Assembly (NCBI RefSeq): GCF_001440345.1
Contig: NZ_LJYX01000006.1
Location: 124,001-188,000, forward strand
Origin: Colwellia sp. TT2012
GTDB taxonomy: Bacteria; Pseudomonadota; Gammaproteobacteria; Enterobacterales; Alteromonadaceae
Reading direction: 5' to 3'
DNA: 64,000 nt
In this document: one piece after another, positions 50,233-58,432 of the stretch
Numbering within the stretch: the first letter of the stretch is position 1
Layout: each line of letters starts with the position of its first letter
The notes under the pieces: model-generated
What the model was told of the DNA's origin: nothing
The model's input: only the letters and a program-made list of their open reading frames with translations
Database searches by the model: none
Translations under genes and position numbers: made by a program

Positions 50233-52452
50233 ATGGAAAACCCAAAAAATTTACTGAAATTTAGCGGATTAAAACGCTTGCCTATGATTTTGCAAACTGA
50301 AGCTGCAGAGTGTGGTTTAGCTTGTTTGGCAATGGTTAGCGGATTTCATGGTCACAAAACCGATTTAACCCAATTAAGACAATCACATGCTATCTCTCTA
50401 AAAGGGGCAAATTTAGAAGATATAATGAGCATCGCTGATAAGTTGAATTTAAGCTCAAGAGCATTAAGATTAGAGCTCGAGCACCTCCCTCAACTGAAAA
50501 CACCCTGTATATTACATTGGGATATGAATCACTTTGTTGTTTTAAAAAAAGTAACAAAAAAGAGTATTGAAATACATGATCCAGCACTTGGTGAACGACG
50601 TTATACCATGGAGGAGTTTTCGAAACACTTTACGGGTGTTGCCTTAGAACTTTCTCCAACTAAAGAATTTGTATCGGAAGATAATCGCGTCAATATGCGC
50701 TTGTCAGACTTCTGGGGTGTTATAACTGGCTTGAAATCAACCTTGGCTAAAGTTTTTATATTATCACTGTTGTTGCAAGTATTTGCGATTGCAAGTCCCT
50801 ATTATATGCAGCTTGTCATTGATGAAGTTATTTTAAGCCATGATCAGAACCTCTTAGCCGTTTTGGGCATAGGCTTTGGCATATTGATGCTTATTGAGAT
50901 GATTACTGGCGCGGTTCGGAGCACATTATTATTACATTTTGGTAATTTAATGAGTATTCAATTAGCAGCAAATCTATTTCATCACCTAGTTCGCTTACCT
51001 TTACAATATTTTGAGAAACGACATATTGGTGATGTAGTATCAAGGTTTGGTTCGTTACAACAAGTAAAAGAGCTATTAACCAAAGGTGTCATTGAAGCCG
51101 TTGTTGATGGTTTGATGGCAATTACTACGTTAATAATGATTTTTTTATACAGTCCTAAATTAAGTGTGATTGTGCTAATTTCTATTGTTATTTATGCTAT
51201 TTTCCGTATTGCCATGTACCGCCCATTAAGGCAAATGTCTGAGGAAGTTATTGTCAACCAAGCCAAAGAGCAATCTAACTTTATGGAAACGGTACGAGGT
51301 ATACAAACAATAAAGTTATTTGGTCGTGAAGTACAAAGGCAAAGTGTTTGGCATAATAAATATGCGGATAGTTTGAATTCTGGTATTAGGGTTGGCCATT
51401 TAAATATCGGCTACGAAGCCGTTAACAAATTGATATTTGGTATCGAGAATGTCCTGGTTATATACTTTGCCGCTTTATTAGTTATGGAGGGTGATTTAAG
51501 TGTGGGGATGTTATTTGCTTTTATGGCCTATAAACGTCAATTTACTGAAAAAATGGCAAGTCTTATTGAAAAAGTCATTGAATTTAAAATGCTAAGTTTG
51601 CACTTTAATCGTTTAGCCGATATCTCGTTAACGAAAAAAGAAGCGAATTTACACAGCCAATCAACCAGCAAAGTATTGTCAGGTGGTATAGAACTTAAAA
51701 ATGTCACTTATAGATATAACGAGCGGGAGGCACCTATTTTTTCTAATTTAAACTTGACCATTAAACCAGGGGAATCTGTTGCCATTGTTGGGCCATCGGG
51801 CTGCGGTAAAACAACCTTAGCAAAAATAATGTTAGGTTTGTTTGAGCCAGAATCGGGCAAGGTTGAAGTGGATAATATTGACATTAAACAATTAGGTTTA
51901 AGCCAGTATAGAAGTCAAATAGCGGCGGTAATGCAAGACGACCAACTGTTATCGGGCTCTATTGCTGACAATATTAGTTTTTTTGATCCCGAGCTAGATA
52001 TGGCACAAGTTGAATGGGCCGCTAAAACCGCAGCAATAGATAAAGATATTATGCAAATGACCATGGGCTATAATACCTTGGTTGGTGATATGGGGGCGGC
52101 GCTTTCTGGTGGGCAAATTCAACGTTTATTCTTAGCCAGAGCATTATATAGAAAACCGAAGATACTCTTTATGGATGAGGCGACAAGTAATTTAGATACT
52201 ACGTTAGAAGCATCGGTTAACTATGCGGTAAAAGATTTAGCGGTTACCCGTATCATTATTGCACATCGGCCTGAAACTATTGCTAGTGCTGATAGGGTGC
52301 TTGAGCTGAGGTACGGTAAAATTACCGAAATTGAAAAACCAGATCTGAGCGGTAGAGAAATCATGAGAAAACTACCCGAGTTAGATGTGTCAAATATTGA
52401 ACCGACTGGAGTGGAAGAACCATTAGGTTGTGAGTTTGAATTAGCAAAATAA
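50233..52452 (+). CDS. Peptidase-containing ABC transporter (C39, PCAT)
   Basis: 739 aa. N-terminal C39 peptidase with catalytic Cys27 (QTEAAECGLACL), His100 (MNHFVVL) and Asp116 (IHDPALG); a six-helix membrane domain (about 160-450); and an ATPase domain with Walker A GPSGCGKTT near 520, signature LSGGQIQR and Walker B ILFMDEATSNLD. It cleaves double-glycine leaders and exports the cores. Every small precursor nearby has a GG or GA site, so it is the natural exporter for all of them. Confidence 0.96.
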   Translation: MENPKNLLKFSGLKRLPMILQTEAAECGLACLAMVSGFHGHKTDLTQLRQSHAISLKGANLEDIMSIADKLNLSSRALRLELEHLPQLKTPCILHWDMNHFVVLKKVTKKSIEIHDPALGERRYTMEEFSKHFTGVALELSPTKEFVSEDNRVNMRLSDFWGVITGLKSTLAKVFILSLLLQVFAIASPYYMQLVIDEVILSHDQNLLAVLGIGFGILMLIEMITGAVRSTLLLHFGNLMSIQLAANLFHHLVRLPLQYFEKRHIGDVVSRFGSLQQVKELLTKGVIEAVVDGLMAITTLIMIFLYSPKLSVIVLISIVIYAIFRIAMYRPLRQMSEEVIVNQAKEQSNFMETVRGIQTIKLFGREVQRQSVWHNKYADSLNSGIRVGHLNIGYEAVNKLIFGIENVLVIYFAALLVMEGDLSVGMLFAFMAYKRQFTEKMASLIEKVIEFKMLSLHFNRLADISLTKKEANLHSQSTSKVLSGGIELKNVTYRYNEREAPIFSNLNLTIKPGESVAIVGPSGCGKTTLAKIMLGLFEPESGKVEVDNIDIKQLGLSQYRSQIAAVMQDDQLLSGSIADNISFFDPELDMAQVEWAAKTAAIDKDIMQMTMGYNTLVGDMGAALSGGQIQRLFLARALYRKPKILFMDEATSNLDTTLEASVNYAVKDLAVTRIIIAHRPETIASADRVLELRYGKITEIEKPDLSGREIMRKLPELDVSNIEPTGVEEPLGCEFELAK

Positions 52453-52471
52453 CCCCCTTTCTAAAATAAAT

Positions 52472-52500
52472 AAAAAGCCTACCTTGCGTAGGTTTTTTTT
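52472..52500 (+). terminator. Rho-independent terminator after the exporter
   Basis: Stem AAGCCTAC / GTAGGTTT with a T run of eight. Ends the precursor-to-PCAT operon; the peptide array beyond must have its own promoters. Confidence 0.85.
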
Positions 52501-53578
52501 GGCTGAAATTATCCCTTCTTATTAATAGCATTTGTATTTATTAATATTACAGAGTCCAGTGAGAATAAATGTTTAATATCAATACGGCTGATTGAGTAAT
52601 AGCAGGCTACAGGGATTTACAGCAAGGATATTACTGGGTATTTAGGTCATCTGAAAAGGGTTACTTAATGAGTACAATTGGTATTATATGGTTGTAAGTC
52701 TTATTTAGGTTTTAGATGTTTCAGTTTTCAATTAACTTCATTGGCATATCCATGATATCTAATCAACCATATTTCAATGGGGTAGCTATCGTTTAAATTG
52801 AGTGAAGTAATTACTGCCGATAATCAACGTATACTCATTACCTTTTAAATTGCCAAATATAAAAGGTAATAAATGTGGACAATAAAAGACTTATACCTTT
52901 CAAGTTTCCCCCAAGCCTTACCGGTTCTCAGTAACCTTATTAATTTTTTATTATTTGCATAACGTCATAGATTTATTTTTCTCTGTTAGCAGCACTATAG
53001 AAGATTTAACCAGGGACTATGCAGGAAATTCCATGCTTTATAGGAAGTTTTAACCAAGCTATTTAATAGAGGCGTTGGGTTATTGTTTATTACCAATGCA
53101 AGTTGTTAAGTACAACAAACACTCAATAATACTCGTTCTACTATTTTCAGACGTTGCGTATGCAAGTTTAAATTATCACAAAGGGTTATATTTTTAAGCC
53201 TTAATTTTTTTTGACACACAGTTAAGCACTCTTGATAGTAATAAGTTGTTTTTTTAATCTGTGTCTATTTCTTTACTTAGCCTTCATTCGTATTTCTTAT
53301 TTGTTGATGTAATAGTTTGTTTTTAGCCATAAGGTTCTGATGTATCATTTTGTTTTTATTGTATTTTATTGTATTTTATTGTATTTTACTTTGACTTACT
53401 TGTTCCTTGATTTTTATTTTAATTAAGTAGATTATTCATCTCGTCAAACGTAATTAACAATGAAACATATTTTGTTAATGGTAAATTTAATACGTATTGA
53501 TGTGATAAATAGCTTGAGTTGATTTTTCAATTTCATCTTGAAAAATAAAAAATTGAATATTACCAAAAGTAAATAACC
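52501..53578. other. AT-rich region between exporter and peptide array
   Basis: About 1.1 kb with no ORF of coding character. Presumed to contain the promoter of the first peptide gene. Holds only the 10 base tandem repeat listed separately. Confidence 0.5.
53351..53390. repeat. 10 bp tandem repeat
   Basis: About four units of GTATTTTATT-type sequence in a row, the last with one change. Simple repeat likely to vary by slippage. Confidence 0.8.
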
Positions 53579-53671
53579 AGTTGGCCCGTTTAGCAAAAAC
53601 TTAAAGCCAACTAAACAACTAACCGGGTAATTACATATCAGTAAGGACCGGACATTAACAGGATAAATAAA
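53579..53671 (+). promoter_or_regulatory. Structured 5' leader motif, copy 1
   Basis: Stem P1 AGTTGGC/GCCAACT with loop containing CCGTTTAGC; CTAAAC after P1 can pair back to GTTTAG in the loop; CCGG/CCGG forms P2 just before ACATTAA; then AGGA ribosome site and ATG. Confidence 0.8.
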
Positions 53672-53776
53672 ATGAAAGAATTAAACACAGTAGAAGTACA
53701 AGAAGTAAATGGCGGCGTTATTTTAATCGCTTTAGCGTTTTGCGCAGGAGTTGCTTACGGTTATGCGATGCGGTAA
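53672..53776 (+). CDS. Double-glycine leader peptide 1
   Basis: 34 aa: leader MKELNTVEVQEVNGG and core VILIALAFCAGVAYGYAMR. The core is a single hydrophobic helix with small-residue spacing (A-x3-G-x3-G) and one Cys. Cleavage after GG by the C39 exporter is expected. Three identical copies follow each other. Resembles microcin/class II bacteriocin-type or signalling peptides; activity unknown. Confidence 0.8.
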   Translation: MKELNTVEVQEVNGGVILIALAFCAGVAYGYAMR

Positions 53777-53871
53777 GTAAATATTCATTGTTGATTTTGT
53801 GAGAAAATATTTTCAATTAAAATCAGGCAATGAACGTTTAGAATATCATTACTGAATGCACTTTAAGAGTC

Positions 53872-53964
53872 AGTTGGCCCGTTTAGCAAAAACTTAAAGC
53901 CAACTAAACAACTAACCGGGTAATTACATATCAGTAAGGACCGGACATTAACAGGATAAATAAA
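53872..53964 (+). promoter_or_regulatory. Structured 5' leader motif, copy 2
   Basis: Identical to copy 1 by reading; lies between the peptide 1 and peptide 2 genes. Confidence 0.8.
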
Positions 53965-54069
53965 ATGAAAGAATTAAACACAGTAGAAGTACAAGAAGTA
54001 AATGGCGGCGTTATTTTAATCGCTTTAGCGTTTTGCGCAGGAGTTGCTTACGGTTATGCGATGCGGTAA
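53965..54069 (+). CDS. Double-glycine leader peptide 2 (identical to 1)
   Basis: 34 aa, same protein and DNA sequence as peptide 1. A duplicated gene within the 293 base repeat. Confidence 0.8.
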   Translation: MKELNTVEVQEVNGGVILIALAFCAGVAYGYAMR

Positions 54070-54164
54070 GTAAATATTCATTGTTGATTTTGTGAGAAAA
54101 TATTTTCAATTAAAATCAGGCAATGAACGTTTAGAATATCATTACTGAATGCACTTTAAGAGTC

Positions 54165-54257
54165 AGTTGGCCCGTTTAGCAAAAACTTAAAGCCAACTAA
54201 ACAACTAACCGGGTAATTACATATCAGTAAGGACCGGACATTAACAGGATAAATAAA
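54165..54257 (+). promoter_or_regulatory. Structured 5' leader motif, copy 3
   Basis: Identical to copy 1 by reading. Confidence 0.8.
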
Positions 54258-54362
54258 ATGAAAGAATTAAACACAGTAGAAGTACAAGAAGTAAATGGCG
54301 GCGTTATTTTAATCGCTTTAGCGTTTTGCGCAGGAGTTGCTTACGGTTATGCGATGCGGTAA
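54258..54362 (+). CDS. Double-glycine leader peptide 3 (identical to 1)
   Basis: 34 aa, third exact copy of the same peptide. Confidence 0.8.
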   Translation: MKELNTVEVQEVNGGVILIALAFCAGVAYGYAMR

Positions 54363-54457
54363 GTAAATATTCATTGTTGATTTTGTGAGAAAATATTTTC
54401 AATTAAAATCAGGCAATGAACGTTTAGAATATCATTACTGAATGCACTTTAAGAGTC

Positions 54458-54550
54458 AGTTGGCCCGTTTAGCAAAAACTTAAAGCCAACTAAACAACTA
54501 ACCGGGTAATTACATATCAGTAAGGACCGGACATAAAAAGGACAAATAAA
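54458..54550 (+). promoter_or_regulatory. Structured 5' leader motif, copy 4
   Basis: As copy 1 up to CGGACAT, then AAAAAGGA in place of TAACAGGA before the ATG. Confidence 0.8.
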
Positions 54551-54655
54551 ATGAAAGAATTAAACAATGTAGAAGTACAAGAAGTAAATGGCGGCGTTAT
54601 GATGATTTTAGCAGCTTTCGTCATAGGTAGCGCTATAGGTTATGCGATGCGGTAA
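54551..54655 (+). CDS. Double-glycine leader peptide 4
   Basis: 34 aa: leader MKELNNVEVQEVNGG, core VMMILAAFVIGSAIGYAMR. Same length and GYAMR ending as peptide 1 but a different middle without Cys. Shows core diversification inside a constant frame. Confidence 0.78.
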   Translation: MKELNNVEVQEVNGGVMMILAAFVIGSAIGYAMR

Positions 54656-54750
54656 GTAAATATTCATTGTTGATTTTGTGAAAAATTATTTTCAAGAAAA
54701 ATCAGGCAATGAACGTTTTGAATATAATTACTGAATACACTTTAAGAGCC

Positions 54751-54842
54751 AGTTGGCCCGTTTAGCAAAAACTTAAAGCCAACTAAACAACGAACCGGGT
54801 AATTACATATCAGTAAGGACCGGACATAAAAAGGAAAACAAA
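54751..54842 (+). promoter_or_regulatory. Structured 5' leader motif, copy 5
   Basis: P1 AGTTGGC/GCCAACT, CTAAAC tail and CCGG/CCGG P2 preserved; ribosome site AAAAGGAAA. Confidence 0.8.
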
Positions 54843-54947
54843 ATGAAAGAATTAAATAAAGTAGAAGTAGAAAATGTAAACGGTGGGAGTCCAGCAACAG
54901 CGATAGTTACTCTTGGTATTCTATTTTACTTTTTATACGTATATTAA
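54843..54947 (+). CDS. Double-glycine leader peptide 5
   Basis: 34 aa: leader MKELNKVEVENVNGG, core SPATAIVTLGILFYFLYVY, a hydrophobic aromatic-ended helix. The last base of its TAA stop is the first base of an inserted MITE, whose 4 base target duplication lies within the final codons. Confidence 0.75.
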   Translation: MKELNKVEVENVNGGSPATAIVTLGILFYFLYVY

Positions 54948-55119
54948 TGGCTGTGTTGTAGTTAGCTGTTGTTAACAACGTAACCTATTGATTTTACAGT
55001 GAGTGTTGGTGATGTGATAAAAGCGATCGTCACAAGCATGGATGCTTGTGTAGAGCCCCATGGATGGGTTTATGCGTCTCGCTTGTTTACTCACCCACAC
55101 TAAACTACAACAGAACCAT
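54947..55119. mobile_element. 173 bp MITE-like insertion
   Basis: Ends ATGGCTGTGTTGTAGTT and AACTACAACAGAACCAT, which are inverted repeats matching at 15 of 17 positions, flanked by ATTA on both sides (54943-54946 and 55120-55123). The sister repeat at 55639-55650 has the uninterrupted sequence TATATTAATTCATTG, i.e. the empty site. Inside are two palindromes, CACAAGCAT/ATGCTTGTG and CCCAT/ATGGG, each around GG. No coding capacity. Confidence 0.8.
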
Positions 55120-55120
55120 A

Positions 55121-55322
55121 TTAATTCATTGTAATGTGTGCGCTATTTTAAATAGTAAATATTTGTAGCTAGCTTTGTTAAAGGTTTTGACACAGCTACG
55201 CTATAAATTTTGAGCTAAAAGCCTCTTTAAAATAATCAGTTGGCCGTTTAGCAAAACTTAAGCCAACGAAACAAACTACCCGTGATCATAAAAATGAAAG
55301 CTGGACATAAAAGGAAAACAAA
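55121..55322 (+). repeat. Segmental duplication, copy a
   Basis: About 200 bases from TTAATTCATTG to the start of peptide 6, closely matching 55641-55846. Covers an AT-rich spacer and the whole leader motif. Confidence 0.85.
55238..55322 (+). promoter_or_regulatory. Structured 5' leader motif, copy 6
   Basis: Shorter variant: AGTTGGC/GCCAACG around CGTTTAGC, tail GAAACAAAC, weak P2 before TGGACATAA, then AAAAGGAAA. Confidence 0.75.
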
Positions 55323-55427
55323 ATGAAAGAATTAAACAATGTAGAAGTAGAAAATGTAAATGGTGGATTTGCAGGAATAATTGTTGTTGGTGTTTTAATA
55401 TATTTAGGATACATAAAAATGTATTAA
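55323..55427 (+). CDS. Double-glycine leader peptide 6
   Basis: 34 aa: leader MKELNNVEVENVNGG, core FAGIIVVGVLIYLGYIKMY. Hydrophobic, Gly-spaced, no Cys. Confidence 0.75.
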   Translation: MKELNNVEVENVNGGFAGIIVVGVLIYLGYIKMY

Positions 55428-55514
55428 ATATCTGTATCTAGCTTTATTGATATTTTTTTCAAAGTTAGGTTATAAATTTTCATGCCTATGCAGATAACTC
55501 AGGATTGAACTATA

Positions 55515-55530
55515 CTGTACATATAAACAC
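55515..55530. promoter_or_regulatory. LexA-box-like site
   Basis: CTGTACATATAAACAC differs from CTGT-N8-ACAG at the last base. It lies 22 bases before peptide 7, the one array gene with neither the RNA leader nor the standard leader peptide. Weak evidence from one near-match. Confidence 0.3.
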
Positions 55531-55551
55531 ACTGTATAGGTAGACATAATC

Positions 55552-55644
55552 ATGAACATGCCAGTAGAAGAAGTAAACGGCGGGAATCCAGCAGTGGCAG
55601 TTGTTACTGTTGCTATTGTAATTTATTTTTTATTCATATATTAA
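55552..55644 (+). CDS. Double-glycine leader peptide 7 (short leader)
   Basis: 30 aa: MNMPVEEVNGG then NPAVAVVTVAIVIYFLFIY, a core similar to that of peptide 5. The leader is truncated to 11 residues and there is no structured motif upstream, so it may be a partly decayed or differently controlled copy. Confidence 0.6.
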   Translation: MNMPVEEVNGGNPAVAVVTVAIVIYFLFIY

Positions 55645-55846
55645 TTCATTGTAATGTGCGCGCTATTTTAAATAGTAAATATTTATAGCTAGCTTTGTTA
55701 AAGGTTTTGACACAGTTACGCTATAAATTTTTTGAGCTAAAAGCCGCTTCAAAATAATCAGTTGGCCCGTTTAGCAAAACTTTAAGCCAACGAAACAAAC
55801 TACCCGTGATCATAAAAATGAAAGCTGGACATAAAAGGAAAGTAAA
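55641..55846 (+). repeat. Segmental duplication, copy b
   Basis: Second copy of 55121-55322, with a few substitutions and small indels. Serves as the empty-site reference for the MITE. Confidence 0.85.
55760..55846 (+). promoter_or_regulatory. Structured 5' leader motif, copy 7
   Basis: P1 AGTTGGC/GCCAACG, loop CCGTTTAGC, tail GAAACAAAC, TGGACATAA, ribosome site AAAAGGAAA. Confidence 0.75.
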
Positions 55847-55957
55847 ATGAAAGAATTAAATAACGTAGAAGTACAAGAAGTAAATGGTGCAGGCGCTACC
55901 GATCAAACAGCAGAGCAAATTATTCGTAATGGCGGTTGTGTCTTTTTACGTCCATAA
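55847..55957 (+). CDS. Leader peptide 8 (GA cleavage site)
   Basis: 36 aa: MKELNNVEVQEVNGA then GATDQTAEQIIRNGGCVFLRP. The core is hydrophilic, unlike peptides 1-7, and ends in GGCVFLRP, a motif echoed in peptide 12 and in the graspetide precursors. Confidence 0.72.
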   Translation: MKELNNVEVQEVNGAGATDQTAEQIIRNGGCVFLRP

Positions 55958-55991
55958 GCCTAAACCAATATTAGCTATAAAGCGCTTGAAC

Positions 55992-56081
55992 TGAGCCAAT
56001 CTATTAGTGAAACCTAAAGTCAACTAATCAGGTAATTATATTACTGCTAAGTGTAGAACTGGATATTAAAAGGAAAGTAAA
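55992..56081 (+). promoter_or_regulatory. Degenerate 5' leader motif, copy 8
   Basis: Recognisable by GTCAACTAATCAGGTAATTA and ACTGGATATTAAAAGGA, but the CCGTTTAGC loop and P1 are lost. Confidence 0.5.
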
Positions 56082-56189
56082 TTGAAAGAATTAAATTACG
56101 TAGAAGTACAAGATGTTAATGGTGGTATGAGTATTGTAGAGCCGACTATAGAATACATTGTAGACTTTATTAATAAATACCTGTTTTAG
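56082..56189 (+). CDS. Double-glycine leader peptide 9 (TTG start)
   Basis: 35 aa with TTG in place of ATG: leader (M)KELNYVEVQDVNGG, core MSIVEPTIEYIVDFINKYLF, an amphipathic acidic helix. Strong AAAAGGAAA site. The degenerate upstream motif and TTG start suggest reduced expression. Confidence 0.65.
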   Translation: MKELNYVEVQDVNGGMSIVEPTIEYIVDFINKYLF

Positions 56190-56213
56190 ATTTATCACAT
56201 ATGTGAATAACCC

Positions 56214-56306
56214 GTAGGCCCGTTTAGCAAAAACTTAAAGCCAACTAAACAACGAACCGGGTAATTACATATCAGTAAGGACCGGACATTAAAAAGGACA
56301 AATAAA
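56214..56306 (+). promoter_or_regulatory. Structured 5' leader motif, copy 9
   Basis: As copy 1 but the 5' arm reads GTAGGC, leaving one mismatch in P1; CCGG P2 intact. Confidence 0.72.
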
Positions 56307-56417
56307 ATGAAAGAATTAAATAACGTAGAAGTACAAGAAGTAAATGGCGGTATTTTTATTGGTTTGTTTGAAGGGATAGTTCCAATTCCATTTTACATAC
56401 CAAAGCACCTTCGTTAA
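56307..56417 (+). CDS. Double-glycine leader peptide 10
   Basis: 36 aa: leader MKELNNVEVQEVNGG, core IFIGLFEGIVPIPFYIPKHLR, Pro- and aromatic-rich with a basic end. Confidence 0.75.
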   Translation: MKELNNVEVQEVNGGIFIGLFEGIVPIPFYIPKHLR

Positions 56418-56558
56418 ACATTCAATGACTTAAATCATTAAATATAGCTTATATGATAGAACACCAGACATTTCGAGTTGGCTTTTTTGAAGTACTTTGA
56501 AAAGCCAGCTAAAAAATTTGTTATCGCTGATAAAAATATCGTTATAACAAATACAATC

Positions 56559-56639
56559 GTTGTCCCGTTTAGCGACAAAGGCAACAAACAACTAAACCGA
56601 TATAATTTAATAAATATCGGACATTAAAAGGAAAGTAAA
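56559..56639 (+). promoter_or_regulatory. Structured 5' leader motif, copy 10
   Basis: Diverged copy with compensatory change: P1 is GTTGTC/GGCAAC and P2 is CCGATAT/ATATCGG, immediately before ACATTAA. Loop CCGTTTAGC kept; CTAAAC present downstream. Confidence 0.8.
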
Positions 56640-56750
56640 ATGAAAGACTTAAATCAAGCGCAATTACAAAAAATTGTTGGTGGAGTATGGGCCGGAGAAA
56701 AAGGTGGAGGTTCTTGTACCCCTACCGGCCCAGTAATTATTATTAAGTAA
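56640..56750 (+). CDS. Double-glycine leader peptide 11
   Basis: 36 aa: MKDLNQAQLQKIVGG then VWAGEKGGGSCTPTGPVIIIK. The leader differs more from the consensus; the core is Gly-rich with one Cys and two Thr. Confidence 0.72.
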   Translation: MKDLNQAQLQKIVGGVWAGEKGGGSCTPTGPVIIIK

Positions 56751-56816
56751 AGTGTAAATGAGCCATAGGTAAAACTGCTTTTTAAATAACAGCTCAATAC
56801 ATAAGGTATTTTAATA

Positions 56817-56918
56817 ATGAAAGAATTCACACAGCAAGATTTAAAAACAGTAATTGGTGCCGTAAATAATAATCTAGATATTATTATTTTGTTTGGTGGC
56901 TGTAAAATACTACCATAA
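56817..56918 (+). CDS. Leader peptide 12 (GA cleavage site)
   Basis: 33 aa: MKEFTQQDLKTVIGA then VNNNLDIIILFGGCKILP. No RNA motif of its own; 66 bases after peptide 11, so probably on the same transcript. Ends in GGCKILP, like peptide 8. Confidence 0.68.
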   Translation: MKEFTQQDLKTVIGAVNNNLDIIILFGGCKILP

Positions 56919-57680
56919 GCATTATATTCACCCGGTTGAATTTTGGTCGCTTAACATTACCCTTCTTACAGAGGTAATTGGCTAGTGATAGCTATAGGGA
57001 ATTATCTATAGCTATAAATTTAATCTACCTCATTTAATAGTAAACGTATTATCAACACCCTTCACTAGCTTGGTTCACTCCCCGTTTATCAGATACTATC
57101 AAGTCTCTCAAAATACTGTTTTTCACTTCATTGCAAACAGGTCATTATTACTATTTTGTATCATTAGGTTGTGGAATATAATTGAAGAACTCTGCACTAA
57201 CTGTATTTTTTATAACGTTTTTAGTCTAACTCGACCTTTTCCAATAGTAATCAAAAAATCACAGCGACGGCATTATCATGATAGCTTTCACGTCGTGATT
57301 TTCGATAATGCTTTGCTAATTAACGAAAGTATATTGAATACCTGTTCAGAATTTACCCGTACTTTGTTGGTCAGTGTTCTTCGTTAAGTGACAATCAATA
57401 TAACACCAGTAGCATGACGAGAGCACAACTCGCTAAGCACGTTCAAGCATAGCCAAGCCACATGTGTTTTAAGTTTGCTAAAATCAGTCACTCGACGAGA
57501 TAAAGTTTTAATTCTACAGATTTTTTATTGATGAACACTGCTTGCGTGTTTCTATTAAACTCACGTAGTTAAGCTGACGGTTTTTGTATATTTAATTGTT
57601 AGGATTACTGCTAAAACCAAAGTTTTTAAGTTTTAGCATTTATTGGGGAAGGGGGTTATAACTAAGAATTATGAAAAATT
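56919..57680. other. Gap between array and orphan leader motif
   Basis: 760 bases. One open frame (105 codons from 57070, plus) has no ribosome site or family resemblance and is not accepted. Nothing else recognised. Confidence 0.4.
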
Positions 57681-57745
57681 GGCTGGCCTCCCGTTTAGCG
57701 ACATAAAGCCAGCCACATCAACTACCGATTTCATCGGACATTAAT
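57681..57745 (+). promoter_or_regulatory. Orphan 5' leader motif, copy 11
   Basis: P1 GGCTGGC/GCCAGCC (perfect, with two paired changes from the usual AGTTGGC/GCCAACT), loop CCCGTTTAGC, P2 CCGAT/ATCGG and CGGACATTAA. The only following ATG, near 57771, gives a seven residue ORF, so the peptide gene has been lost. Confidence 0.75.
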
Positions 57746-58335
57746 AGCTAAAATATAGCAACGATGGGCACAGATGTAAATAAATAATAGCGCTATTTTA
57801 CTATTTATTTAGCATCACAGTATTTTCTAAAGGGATTTTTATTATCGTTATAGTGGCAATACAGTTATTTTTTAAGGTTTTGCTATAGCCTAACGCCCAT
57901 TAATGTATGCCGTGAAAAATTTTATTGCAGAGATATCTGTACTAGCAAAGGCTTAGTAGATAGCTATTGAAAGCGTTTGCACTATAGACACCCCCTTTTT
58001 TATTGCATTGAAAGTTAACTTAATCGATAAGCTTTAATATTGTTTATGTTTTTCTTCATTACCTTTTCTTATTTTAACTTAATCCAATTGTTTTATTTCA
58101 TAATATTCTGTGCTAATCATTTGTTTTTAATGGTTATAATGTTTTCAATGTTGTTTTTTTACTATTTGTTTTTTTTGATTTTTTAGTTGAAGATGCTCCT
58201 GGTCGAATCATAGGCGAATGACAGAAAATAAGAGTTTTAGCTATTTATTACTATTGAATATTTTAATACCGGAGTGTCAAGCCACTATTAAAGTAAGCAA
58301 GGTGAAGTATTAACTACTACATGAATTTAAAGTGC
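57746..58335. other. AT-rich gap before graspetide genes
   Basis: 590 bases without coding character. Likely carries the promoter for the graspetide precursor set. Confidence 0.4.
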
Positions 58336-58432
58336 AGTTGGCCCGTTTAGCGACATTAGCCAATGGATATATAACCCGATAACGACAAACAATAGAGTCA
58401 ACGTCGGACATTAATATTAAAAGGAAAAAACA
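58336..58432 (+). promoter_or_regulatory. Structured 5' leader motif, copy 12 (graspetide type)
   Basis: P1 TTGGC/GCCAA with loop CCGTTTAGCGACATTA; CGAC/GTCG forms P2 before GGACATTAA; ribosome site AAAAGGAAA. Confidence 0.75.

Larger units (their letters stand above)
53579..54750 (+). repeat. 293 bp tandem repeats (four units)
   Basis: Four head-to-tail units of 293 bases, each holding the RNA leader, one peptide gene and a 3' AT-rich tail. The first three appear identical base for base; the fourth keeps leader and tail but has a different peptide core. Recent amplification. Confidence 0.95.

Noticed and set aside
57070-57387. 105 codon ORF in the array gap
   Set aside because: No ribosome site, no family resemblance, composition like the surrounding non-coding DNA.
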